NCBI GenBank assembly: GCA_039029395.1
Contig: JBCCGG010000019.1
Span: 1 to 64,000, forward strand
Direction: 5' to 3'
Origin: JBCCGG01 sp039029395
GTDB taxonomy: Bacteria; Pseudomonadota; Alphaproteobacteria; Kiloniellales; JAKSDN01
DNA: 64,000 nucleotides
This document shows positions 51,739-58,689 of this stretch, piece after piece. The notes under the pieces are model-generated. The model was not told the origin of the DNA and searched no databases. It saw only the letters and a list, made by a program, of their open reading frames with translations. Both the position numbers and the translations under genes were made by a program. Position 1 is the stretch's first letter. The number at the start of each line of letters is the position of its first letter.

Positions 51739-52128
51739 ATGAAAACCAAGCGATACTTGATCCCGGCCGCCGCGCTCCTGGTCGCCGCCTTCGGCGTCCC
51801 GGCACAAGCCGATACCCTGGAGAATCTGGAGCGCGAGCGCGCGCTCGCCCTGGAGACCTTGCTGTCGCCCGACGTTTCGCCGGCCGAGCGCGAGGACCGT
51901 ACCGCCCTGTCGCGCGCCCGTCTGGTCGATCTCGAGCGCATGGTGATGCGCGACGACAACCTCAAGGGCAAGAACACGCCGGCCGTGCGCACCGCCTTCG
52001 AGAGCTACGATTTGACCTTCCTGGTCCACGCCTCGGTGGAGCGCAACCGCAGCCTGGTCGACCACTGGCTCGAGCAGGTTGGGGTGACTACCAACTCCCT
52101 GATGAGCGCGCGCATGGGGCGGCGGTGA
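51739..52128 (+). CDS. Small periplasmic protein (129 aa)
   Basis: Signal peptide with core LIPAAALLVAAFG and cleavage after AQA (about residue 23). The mature 105 residues are helical and charged, resembling the segment EREDRTALSRARLVDLERMVMRDD. No known domain. It starts at ATG 51739 after GTGAGG and ends one base before the channel-like gene, so it is likely its co-translated accessory protein. Confidence 0.7.
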   Translation: MKTKRYLIPAAALLVAAFGVPAQADTLENLERERALALETLLSPDVSPAEREDRTALSRARLVDLERMVMRDDNLKGKNTPAVRTAFESYDLTFLVHASVERNRSLVDHWLEQVGVTTNSLMSARMGRR

Positions 52129-52129
52129 G

Positions 52130-52666
52130 ATGCGCCCGGCGATCGTCTTCGCGGGCGCGGCCTCCCAGGCCTCGAGCTACCTGATCGGCGGCGCGGTCAT
52201 CCTGATGGCATTCGCCGTCATGATGACTGGGTCGAGCGTCCAGGAGATTTCACATTGGGCGACCGACGTGCTCGGGCTGACCTTCGCGACGCTCTTGGCC
52301 GCGCTGGTGTTCCTCTCGCTGCTGTGCTGGGTCAAGGTGAGCGACCGAGCCGAAGATCCCCAGCGCGAACGTTGGCTCGTCGCCGGCATCCAGGCGGCCA
52401 ACGGCATCGCGACCCTGGCGCTGACCTACACCCTGTTGGGCATCAGCTTGGGCATCGGCGTGCTGGCGGAGCAGGAGTTGACCCCGGAGACGGTCCAAGG
52501 GGTGATCCGTGAGCTGACCGGCAACTTTTCGCTTGCCTTCATGACCTCGGTGATCGGCCTGCCGACCTCGGCGCTGCTGCGCGCGATCCTGGTGATCGCC
52601 GGCCGGCGCCCCCAGGTCCCGACCCGCAATCAAGAAACACCAGAAGCAAATGAGGTGCAGCCATGA
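52130..52666 (+). CDS. MotA/TolQ/ExbB-like proton channel subunit
   Basis: 178 residues with four likely membrane helices (about 16-33, 47-69, 88-112 and 135-157). The block GIATLALTYTLLGISLGIGVLAE ... LTGNFSLAFMTSVIGLPTSALLRA has the layout of the MotA/ExbB channel core: a helix rich in Thr/Gly followed by one with Ala/Ser/Gly and a conserved Thr. Such proteins pass protons through a five-subunit ring to drive a TonB/TolA/MotB-like partner. The C-terminal tail is hydrophilic. It overlaps the next gene by ATGA. Confidence 0.7.
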   Translation: MRPAIVFAGAASQASSYLIGGAVILMAFAVMMTGSSVQEISHWATDVLGLTFATLLAALVFLSLLCWVKVSDRAEDPQRERWLVAGIQAANGIATLALTYTLLGISLGIGVLAEQELTPETVQGVIRELTGNFSLAFMTSVIGLPTSALLRAILVIAGRRPQVPTRNQETPEANEVQP

Positions 52667-53151
52667 GGTTCCTGCTGTTCAACGTCGTTGTGATCGGCGC
52701 CCTGGTCTACCTCTTCGCGATCGAGCGTGACGGACCTTCAATGACGGTCTCCCAGTTCCAGGAGGAGCTGCAAGAGATCGAGACCCTGGCGGCCGAAGCG
52801 CTCGAGCCGGTGGTGCAGGCAGCGCCGCCGGCCCCAACCCCCGAAGCGGACCCTGTCGAAGTTGAACCTGTCGCGGCGCAGCCCGAGCCTGAGCCCGATC
52901 CGGAGGATTGGCTGGTCGAGCTGCCGCCGGTCGACAATCCGGCGGTCGCCCAGCGGCGCCGGGAGGTCTTGGACGGCCTCGACGGGCCCGCCGACGCGGC
53001 ACCGGTCGTGGCCGCGGCACCCGTCGCCGCCGAGACCGAGGTGGTGCTGGCCGAGGGCGAGAGCCTGATGAGTCCGTCCGAGCGGGTCAAACAGCTCCAC
53101 GTGTTGGCCGAGGAGATGGAGCTTCTATTCGTCCAGAGCCTATCCGAGTAA
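52663..53151 (+). CDS. Single-TM proline-rich protein (candidate TonB/ExbD-like partner)
   Basis: 162 residues: one membrane helix at the N-terminus (about 3-19, LLFNVVVIGALVYLFAI), a Glu-rich helix, then a long Pro/Ala/Glu segment (about 58-90), and a C-terminal helix (SPSERVKQLHVLAEEMELLF). Such a rod with one anchor is the plan of TonB- and TolA-type couplers. It is translated with the channel gene (ATGA) and with the next gene (one-base overlap), so these three may form one inner-membrane unit. Confidence 0.65.
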   Translation: MRFLLFNVVVIGALVYLFAIERDGPSMTVSQFQEELQEIETLAAEALEPVVQAAPPAPTPEADPVEVEPVAAQPEPEPDPEDWLVELPPVDNPAVAQRRREVLDGLDGPADAAPVVAAAPVAAETEVVLAEGESLMSPSERVKQLHVLAEEMELLFVQSLSE

Positions 53152-54122
53152 TGTCCCGGGCGCGCGCCAACGGTCTGGTGGTGCTTCTGTGGCTTGGCCT
53201 GGCGGCTTCGCTGGTGCTGTTCCAGGCCGTGCCGCAGAACGTTGTGGCACCACCCCGGCCCACGCCCGAGCCGCCGGCGCCCACGACCCAGAAAGCCGAG
53301 GCCCCCGTTCAGTTGCCGGCGCCCCCGCGCCTAGAGGCGGCGGCAGCGGCCCCGGCGCCGCCACCGGATGCGCCAGCTCCGCCGGCGCCAAAGGTGGTCA
53401 AGCCCCTAAAGCCCGCGCCGGCCCCGACCAAGCCCCTGCCGGCGCCGAAGGCCAAGGTGGTCGAAGCTTTGAAACCCACGCCTACGCCCGCGCCGAAGCC
53501 AGAGCCGAAACCTGAAGCGGCACCGGCGCCCAAAGTGGTCCAGGCGTTGGCACCTGCGCCGGCTCCGTCGCCCGTCGAGACCGCCGCGCCGCCGATGCCC
53601 GAGACCATCACGGTCGCGGAGCCGGAGGCCAAGGAGGGCCGCACCCTGCTACGTCTGCTCGAGCACGGGTCTGGGCCAGAGATAGAGCTGGCTTGGCCGG
53701 AAACCTCCGCCGGCCGGGCCCGGCTATTTCGCCACCTGCGCGCCTGTCAGGGTATGGAGCTCGCGGTGATGGACGCCGCGGGTGAACTCTTGCGCAATGG
53801 CGCGCCCTGGCGGCCCAATCTGGACCGCTACAGCGGCTTCCTACGGCGGCCGAGCGGACAGCTGCAGCCCGAGGAACGCCGCCTGGTTCAGTTTGGCGGC
53901 CAGGCGGTGCGGCTCTTTCCCCGCCAGGTGGACGCCCTATTGCTGGGCGGGCTGCACGCCCTTATCGGTGCCGACTACGGGCGACTTGCGGTGATTCACG
54001 GGCGCTACCGACTGGACGGCGGCAAGGTCTTGATCGACCAAGTCACGGGCGACGGGCGGTCCTTTCCCGGCCGCATCGACCTCTCGCCCGCCGCGCGCGG
54101 CTGCGGTCATGGGCTTACGTGA
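53151..54122 (+). CDS. TonB-like proline-rich anchored protein with unknown C-terminal domain (323 aa)
   Basis: An N-terminal membrane helix (about 8-25, GLVVLLWLGLAASLVLFQA) is followed by about 130 residues of Pro/Ala/Lys repeats (PKPEPKPEAAP, PKVVKPLKPAPAPTKPLPAPK), stretched enough to span the periplasm. Residues about 165-320 form a compact domain (RACQGMELAVMDAAGELLR ... FPRQVDALLLGGLHALIG) that I do not recognise; it is not the standard TonB C-terminus. It starts at ATG 53151 in a one-base overlap with the upstream stop. Inferred energy coupler. Confidence 0.7.
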   Translation: MSRARANGLVVLLWLGLAASLVLFQAVPQNVVAPPRPTPEPPAPTTQKAEAPVQLPAPPRLEAAAAAPAPPPDAPAPPAPKVVKPLKPAPAPTKPLPAPKAKVVEALKPTPTPAPKPEPKPEAAPAPKVVQALAPAPAPSPVETAAPPMPETITVAEPEAKEGRTLLRLLEHGSGPEIELAWPETSAGRARLFRHLRACQGMELAVMDAAGELLRNGAPWRPNLDRYSGFLRRPSGQLQPEERRLVQFGGQAVRLFPRQVDALLLGGLHALIGADYGRLAVIHGRYRLDGGKVLIDQVTGDGRSFPGRIDLSPAARGCGHGLT

Positions 54123-54789
54123 CCAGCGCCGCCCGCTGACGCGGCTCGCACTCTGCTTTGTGTTGGCGCAGGCTTGTCTTGCCTGCAGCGCGACCACCTA
54201 CAGCAGCTACAACGAAAGCGATCCGAACGCACTTCCTCCCCACCTCGAGCGCCGGGTCACCTATCAGGTGACCCGCGCCTTTTTTCAGGTGCCGCCGGAC
54301 TGCGTGCTGGTACTGCCGCTCAGAGGTGTGTCGGACCCGGGGCTTGCCAGAAGCGTGGAATCCGCGCTCAGCCGCCACATTGGCCAAAAGGTGCCGCGGG
54401 TTCTTGGCCCCAAGGCGCGGGGTCGGGAGAAGCGCCGCTTGGCGCTCGACCTGACGCGCACCGACGACCAGCTTCATCTGGCCCGTGCGACCGAATGCGA
54501 GGCCCTTTTGGAGGCCAAGCTGACCCGGGCCCGGGACGACTACTTCCTGGTCTGGTCCGAACGCACCCTTGGCCTGGAGGCGACCCTGGTGCGCGCCGAG
54601 GACCGCACGCTGCTGTGGCGCGCTAAGCACACCGGGATCCGGGCCGAGGGCGGCCTGCCGATCTCGATCGGCTCGATCGCCGTCAACGCGGCGCTCGCCA
54701 CCCGCTTCACCACCGATCAGGACATCGAGCCCTCTCTCGTCGACGACGTGGTGCGGCGCTTGGCCACGACCTTGCCGGATGTGCGCTAA
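54109..54789 (+). CDS. Lipoprotein, possibly GNA1162/CsgG-neighbour-like (226 aa)
   Basis: N-terminal lipobox-like sequence (QACLAC, Cys about 26) followed by a beta/alpha domain (CVLVLPLRGVSDPGLARSVESALSRHI ... TLVRAEDRTLLWRAKHTGI). The late segment (GLPISIGSIAVNAALATRFT) resembles the DUF799/GNA1162 outer-membrane lipoproteins often coded with CsgG. That assignment is from memory. It overlaps the previous gene by 14 bases, so it is made together with the TonB-like protein. Confidence 0.65.
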   Translation: MGLRDQRRPLTRLALCFVLAQACLACSATTYSSYNESDPNALPPHLERRVTYQVTRAFFQVPPDCVLVLPLRGVSDPGLARSVESALSRHIGQKVPRVLGPKARGREKRRLALDLTRTDDQLHLARATECEALLEAKLTRARDDYFLVWSERTLGLEATLVRAEDRTLLWRAKHTGIRAEGGLPISIGSIAVNAALATRFTTDQDIEPSLVDDVVRRLATTLPDVR

Positions 54790-54865
54790 AGCCGGGGATA
54801 GATGTCCCAGGGCGCGCGTATAACGGGGTAAGGATCGACCGGCCACGGCCCGAGGGAGGCCTGCT

Positions 54866-55843
54866 GTGCAATGGAATAGCGGCTTTGCGGCTTTCATAGA
54901 CCAAGGAGACCCCTTGGATGTCCGCCGCTGGAGCACCGCCGCCATGCCGCCACTTCTGTCCCTGATCGCCATACCTTTCGTTGCTTTGATGCTCTCCGCC
55001 CCGCCCGCGCAGGCGCGCGACCGGGCCAACATCGTCGTGATCGGAGAGGATTTCGACCTCGGCACCTTGCCGCGCGACACCCAGGTCTACCGCGGCGTGC
55101 TGGAGACCCTGTCGGGCGCCCTGCACGACGCCGGTTTTGCGATCTACGATGAGACCAGCGTCACTTTGGATGAGTTCACACAAGGCCGCAGCCACCGCAG
55201 CGAGGCGGAGATCGTTGACATCGCCCGCTCGGTGTCGCGCCCGCCGCTCGATATCGCGGTGCTGTTTTCGATCTATGCCTATGTCCAGGACTTCACCTAC
55301 ACCAAAAAGGTCACCAGCAGGCTCACCGCGCGGGTCCTGGACCTGGGCTCCGGGCGCCGCATTGGCAGCTTCGAGCTGATACCGGCGCGCCAGCTGCGGC
55401 TGCCGCAAAACTGCGCGCGGGCCTGCACCATGGCGCGGCTGGAGGGCCGCTTGCGACCGCTCGCGGCCGAGCTTTCAGCCAACCTGGTGGCGCACCTGGA
55501 GACGGTCGGCGCGCGGCGGGCTTTGGCGATTGCGCCGGATCAGCCGATTCCAGCCGGCTACAGGCTGGTGTTCGCCGACTTTTCGGCCGAAGAGGTAGCC
55601 GACATAGAGGAGTATCTGGTGGTCTTCACCGGCTACCGGCTGCACCGCCCGATCGAGACCGGGCGCGGCCGCCACGAGTTCTGGTACGAATCCACCAGCT
55701 CCCGGGCGCGGCTCAACCGCAACCTGATCAAGATGCTCGACCACGTGCGCCTAGGCGGGCGGGTCAATTTCGTCGAGGACACCTTTACGGTCACCAAGGC
55801 GGCGGCCTCCGCCACCGCCGAGAAACCTTGGGATGCTTGGTAG
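54866..55843 (+). CDS. Exported protein, LpoB/FlgT-like alpha/beta fold (325 aa)
   Basis: A signal or anchor segment (residues about 29-45, LLSLIAIPFVALMLSAP, cleavage after AQA) precedes an alpha/beta domain (about 55-190, ANIVVIGEDFDLGTLP ... DIAVLFSIYAYVQDFTYTKKVTSRLTARVLDLGSG) similar in strand order to the LpoB/CsgG/FlgT group. A second part (about 225-315, GYRLVFADFSAEEVADIEEYLV ... MLDHVRLGGRVNFVEDTF) is unknown. GTG 54866 has GGGAGG six bases upstream; ATG 54944 would give a shorter leader. It is likely in the periplasm near the outer membrane. Confidence 0.65.
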   Translation: MQWNSGFAAFIDQGDPLDVRRWSTAAMPPLLSLIAIPFVALMLSAPPAQARDRANIVVIGEDFDLGTLPRDTQVYRGVLETLSGALHDAGFAIYDETSVTLDEFTQGRSHRSEAEIVDIARSVSRPPLDIAVLFSIYAYVQDFTYTKKVTSRLTARVLDLGSGRRIGSFELIPARQLRLPQNCARACTMARLEGRLRPLAAELSANLVAHLETVGARRALAIAPDQPIPAGYRLVFADFSAEEVADIEEYLVVFTGYRLHRPIETGRGRHEFWYESTSSRARLNRNLIKMLDHVRLGGRVNFVEDTFTVTKAAASATAEKPWDAW

Positions 55844-55871
55844 TGGGCGAGGGACGGGAGGTCCAGCTACG

Positions 55872-57275
55872 ATGATCGCCATTTTACGCTCGACCTTGGG
55901 CGCCTTCGGTCTCTGGCTGGTCGCCGCCGCGCCCCTGGCTGCGGCGCCCCAAGACAGCGTTGACGACAGCTTCCGCCTCTTCGCCAGCGAGCTGGTGGTG
56001 GATTTGGACCGGGTCGCGGCCACCCGGCCCGAAACCCTCACCATCGCCGTCTGGCCCCATCCGGTCGGCCCAAGCCCGGTGCCGGCCAGCTTGGCCCAGG
56101 AATACAACGATCGCCTCTTGGCGGCGCTCTTGGAAACCGGCGGTCAGCGCCACCGATTCGTCGCGCGGGATTCCCTTTCCGCCGTGGTTGATGACCTAGC
56201 CGAATCCAGCGATCTCGACGACAATCTCGACCAGGTACTGGCGGCCCTGTCGGAGCGCGCTCAGGCCGACGTCCTGGTGGTCTGCAAGCTGCGCGCGCTC
56301 GGGCCGGAGTCCCTGCAAATCTCCTACCGAGCGGTCGACGTTCGCGACGGCACGGTCCTGGCCGCGACCTCCCACAGGCGCCTGGCGCTGTTGCCCGACG
56401 AGGTGGGCGCGGCGGCGCGTGCTTTGAGCTTGGAGCAAGCGCTCGAGTCGGCGCGCGACACCCTGGTGCGCCGGGCGCCGGGCCTACGGGTCCTCACCCT
56501 TGGCGGCCTGCGCTTCGCTGAAAGCGGCAAGGAAACCGCCTTCGGCCGCTACTTGGAGGGCCGCCTCGGCGACCTTCTGGTCGAGGCCTACGAGAACCCT
56601 TTGACCGGGCGCTCGATCCTGCTGCGCCAAACGGATCTTGCCGAATCGGGTGGATTTCGCCTGACCGGGACCTATTGGGACTTCGGCGAGGTGATTGAGC
56701 TGCGTCTGCGCCTGGCCGACGGGGCAGGGGTAGCCGCTCTGTGGCGCGGTCAAATCAGAACGGCTTCCTTGCCGGCCAAGCTCGACAACCGGCCCGGCGG
56801 CCTGGTCGCCAAGAGCCCGGCGCCGGCCCAGCGCGGCTACCGGGTGCCTCAAGGGCCCAGCGTTGCCCTGGTGCGCCGTGCCCAGCGCGACCTGCTGGCG
56901 CTCGGCTATCGCCCCGGTCCGATAGACGGGGTGCTCGGGCCCCGCACCGAGGCCGCGATCAAGGCCTATCAGCGGCGCCACGGTCTACCCGCGGACGGCA
57001 AGGTCACCAAGGCTCTGGTCACGCAACTCGACGAAAGCCGGCAGTTTGCCGAGGCCCAAAGGCCAGAGGCGCCACTGACAAACGGTCACGCAAAAGCCGC
57101 CACGCCGGTTGTTGTATCTTCAACGGCGAACCCCGCGCCTCGAACAATTCAGCCCTCGGGCGGCCGCTACTGCCGGGAGTACGCCAAGACCGTGACCATT
57201 GGCGGCCGTTCCCAGCCGAGCTATGGCACGGTTTGCCAGCAACCCGACGGCAGCTGGACCTTCGCCGAGCGCTGA
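55872..57275 (+). CDS. Exported TolB_N/FlgO-like protein with peptidoglycan-binding domain (467 aa)
   Basis: A signal peptide (cleavage after LAA, about residue 26) precedes an alpha/beta domain (about 30-180; LTIAVWPHP ... VDVLVVCKLR-type strands) of the TolB_N/FlgO kind. A PG_binding_1 domain lies at about 335-395 (VRRAQRDLLALGYRPGPIDG, TEAAIKAYQRRHGL). The final 40 residues contain two cysteines and the pattern of the RT0821/17-kDa-antigen-like tail (CREYAKTVTIGGRSQPSYGTVC). It can bind the cell wall and thus fix the complex. I chose ATG 55872 (GGGAGG eleven bases before). Last gene of the cluster. Confidence 0.8.
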   Translation: MIAILRSTLGAFGLWLVAAAPLAAAPQDSVDDSFRLFASELVVDLDRVAATRPETLTIAVWPHPVGPSPVPASLAQEYNDRLLAALLETGGQRHRFVARDSLSAVVDDLAESSDLDDNLDQVLAALSERAQADVLVVCKLRALGPESLQISYRAVDVRDGTVLAATSHRRLALLPDEVGAAARALSLEQALESARDTLVRRAPGLRVLTLGGLRFAESGKETAFGRYLEGRLGDLLVEAYENPLTGRSILLRQTDLAESGGFRLTGTYWDFGEVIELRLRLADGAGVAALWRGQIRTASLPAKLDNRPGGLVAKSPAPAQRGYRVPQGPSVALVRRAQRDLLALGYRPGPIDGVLGPRTEAAIKAYQRRHGLPADGKVTKALVTQLDESRQFAEAQRPEAPLTNGHAKAATPVVVSSTANPAPRTIQPSGGRYCREYAKTVTIGGRSQPSYGTVCQQPDGSWTFAER

Positions 57276-57380
57276 CGATCATCGGTTGGATGACCGGCGG
57301 GTGCGCTGGGCAAGCGGGGGCGTTACATCAGAATTAACTCTGTTGATGGGAATTTTGACGCTATTCTTGTATGCAAAATG

Positions 57381-57400
57381 TATATGAAAAAGTTCATATA
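57381..57400. promoter_or_regulatory. Perfect 8-bp palindrome, candidate MarR operator
   Basis: TATATGAA and TTCATATA are separated by AAAG. It lies about 200 bases upstream of the MarR-like start. The right-hand arm is repeated at 57444-57454 (TTCATATAAAA), which suggests more than one dimer can bind. Confidence 0.6.
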
Positions 57401-57519
57401 AAACAATCTAATTTCTCAAGAAAATACCGTATAATATAGAAAATTCATATAAAATAGCTCTGGATGCTGGTGTGGTTTTTCTAGTCACAATCTTATCATC
57501 CGATTATATAAAAAAATAC

Positions 57520-57537
57520 ATGCAAATTCGCTTGCAT
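57520..57537. promoter_or_regulatory. Inverted repeat close to the MarR-like gene start
   Basis: ATGCAA and TTGCAT are separated by six bases. At 60 bases before the start it could overlap the promoter elements. Symmetry is exact but the arms are short, so chance cannot be ruled out. Confidence 0.4.
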
Positions 57538-57596
57538 AATCCCACCTAATTGGCTAGCATTCAGCTGCCGATCAATCAGTGGGGTTTTGGAGAGCT

Positions 57597-58013
57597 GTGA
57601 GCGAAGAGCTGAAATACAACAGCGATCAGCGCCGGGAATATCTCGAGATGATCGACCGCATCGGCGGTCGCTGGCTCGGCGTATTCGACGGCAAGGAGCT
57701 GTTTTACTCGGCTCAGTACTGGGATCTCTTCACCCGAATTTGGCGCAGCGACCGGTCGGTCACCAAGACCGAGGCCTTGCGCTGCATGACCGGCATCAAG
57801 AGCGCCCACACCGCGGGCAAATACCTGGAGACCGCGCTCAAGGAAGGGCTTCTGGTCGAGCAGGACAATCCCGACGACAAGCGGTCGCGCTTCATCGCGC
57901 TCTCGCCCGAGATGCAGTCCCGGCTCGACGTCTTCTTCGACCGGGCGGTCAGCGAGGTGCGCCGCACCAACCACACGATTCACGTCAAAGGCCCATCACC
58001 GGAGGAGCCTTGA
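57597..58013 (+). CDS. MarR-like winged-helix regulator
   Basis: 138 residues. The winged helix spans about 45-110: TKTEALRCMTGIKSAHTAGKYLETALKEGLLVEQDNPDDKRSRFIALS, with the D-x-R wing of the MarR family. The long N-terminal helix and the C-terminal helix would form the dimer. I chose GTG 57597 (GGAGAG upstream) rather than GTG 57579, which has no site. It is followed by an ECF sigma gene one base later, so the regulator probably controls that sigma factor and perhaps the envelope cluster. Confidence 0.78.
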   Translation: MSEELKYNSDQRREYLEMIDRIGGRWLGVFDGKELFYSAQYWDLFTRIWRSDRSVTKTEALRCMTGIKSAHTAGKYLETALKEGLLVEQDNPDDKRSRFIALSPEMQSRLDVFFDRAVSEVRRTNHTIHVKGPSPEEP

Positions 58014-58014
58014 G

Positions 58015-58659
58015 ATGACCGTCGTAACGCAAATCCTAGGCCAAGACGCCCGTCCGTCCCGCCGCGCCAAGGTCGCGCCCGCCTTGCGCCCGATGGCGCG
58101 CGAGGCCGCGGCCGATGACGGCAATGGGCTTTCCGAGGAGCTCAAGCGCCTGGTGGCGGGCGACCAGGCCGCTTGGGAAGGCTTCGTCCAACGCTATGCC
58201 CGGGTGATCTTTGCCGCCGTTCAGCGCCGCTTGGTGCCGGCCGGTCGGCCCCACGAGGTCGACGACGTCACCCAAGACGTCTTCGTGAAGATTTGTAGCC
58301 GGGATTTCAAGCTGCTGCGATCCTTCGATCCGGCGCGGGCGAAGCTATCGACCTTTCTGACCGTCGTCGCGACCTCCTCGGCGATCGACCATCTGCGTCG
58401 GAACTCCAAGCCGACGACCGACATCGATGCCGTGCCCCAGGAGCTCCTGTCGGTCGAGCCCAAGGTGGTCGAGCGGATCAAGATCCCGCCCGAGCTGCTG
58501 TCGCCGCGCCAGGCCCTGGTCATGGAACTGCTCTATGCCAAGGAGCTCGAGCCGGCCGAGGCCGCCGAGGTCATGGGCGTGGCGCCCCACACCGTGCGCT
58601 CCATGCACCACAAGGCGCTGACCAAGCTGCGCGCCCACTTCCAGGCCGAGGTCGCCTAA
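58015..58659 (+). CDS. ECF RNA polymerase sigma factor
   Basis: 214 residues. Sigma region 2 is at about 45-110 (WEGFVQRYARVIFAAVQRR, DVTQDVFVKICSRDFKLLRSFDPARAKLSTFLTVVATSSAIDHLRR) and region 4 at about 155-205 (LSPRQALVMELLYAKELEPAEAAEVMGVAPHTVRSMHHKALTKLR). An extra N-terminal stretch of about 40 residues is basic and disordered. No anti-sigma gene is adjacent; the MarR-like gene just upstream may take that controlling role. Confidence 0.88.
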   Translation: MTVVTQILGQDARPSRRAKVAPALRPMAREAAADDGNGLSEELKRLVAGDQAAWEGFVQRYARVIFAAVQRRLVPAGRPHEVDDVTQDVFVKICSRDFKLLRSFDPARAKLSTFLTVVATSSAIDHLRRNSKPTTDIDAVPQELLSVEPKVVERIKIPPELLSPRQALVMELLYAKELEPAEAAEVMGVAPHTVRSMHHKALTKLRAHFQAEVA

Positions 58660-58689
58660 AAACCTGTTCAATTGTTCTCGGCACCTGCC

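Larger units (their letters stand above)
57276..57596. promoter_or_regulatory. AT-rich promoter region of the MarR-like gene with palindromic operators
   Basis: About 320 bases, AT-rich from 57330 onward. TATATGAA-AAAG-TTCATATA (57381-57400) is a perfect inverted repeat, and TTCATATAAAA occurs again at 57444-57454 as a direct copy of one arm. A second exact pair ATGCAA/TTGCAT lies at 57520-57537. MarR-family proteins typically bind AT palindromes like these in their own promoters. Confidence 0.6.

Noticed and set aside
42796..57275. Zorya-type anti-phage system (MotA/MotB-like pair)
   Set aside because: There is a channel-like protein, but no ZorC/ZorD, helicase or nuclease, and most genes are exported or lipidated envelope proteins.
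42796..57275. Type IV, VI or curli secretion system
   Set aside because: No ATPase, secretin, VgrG/Hcp, VirB or CsgA/CsgB; the CsgG-neighbour likeness of one lipoprotein is not enough.
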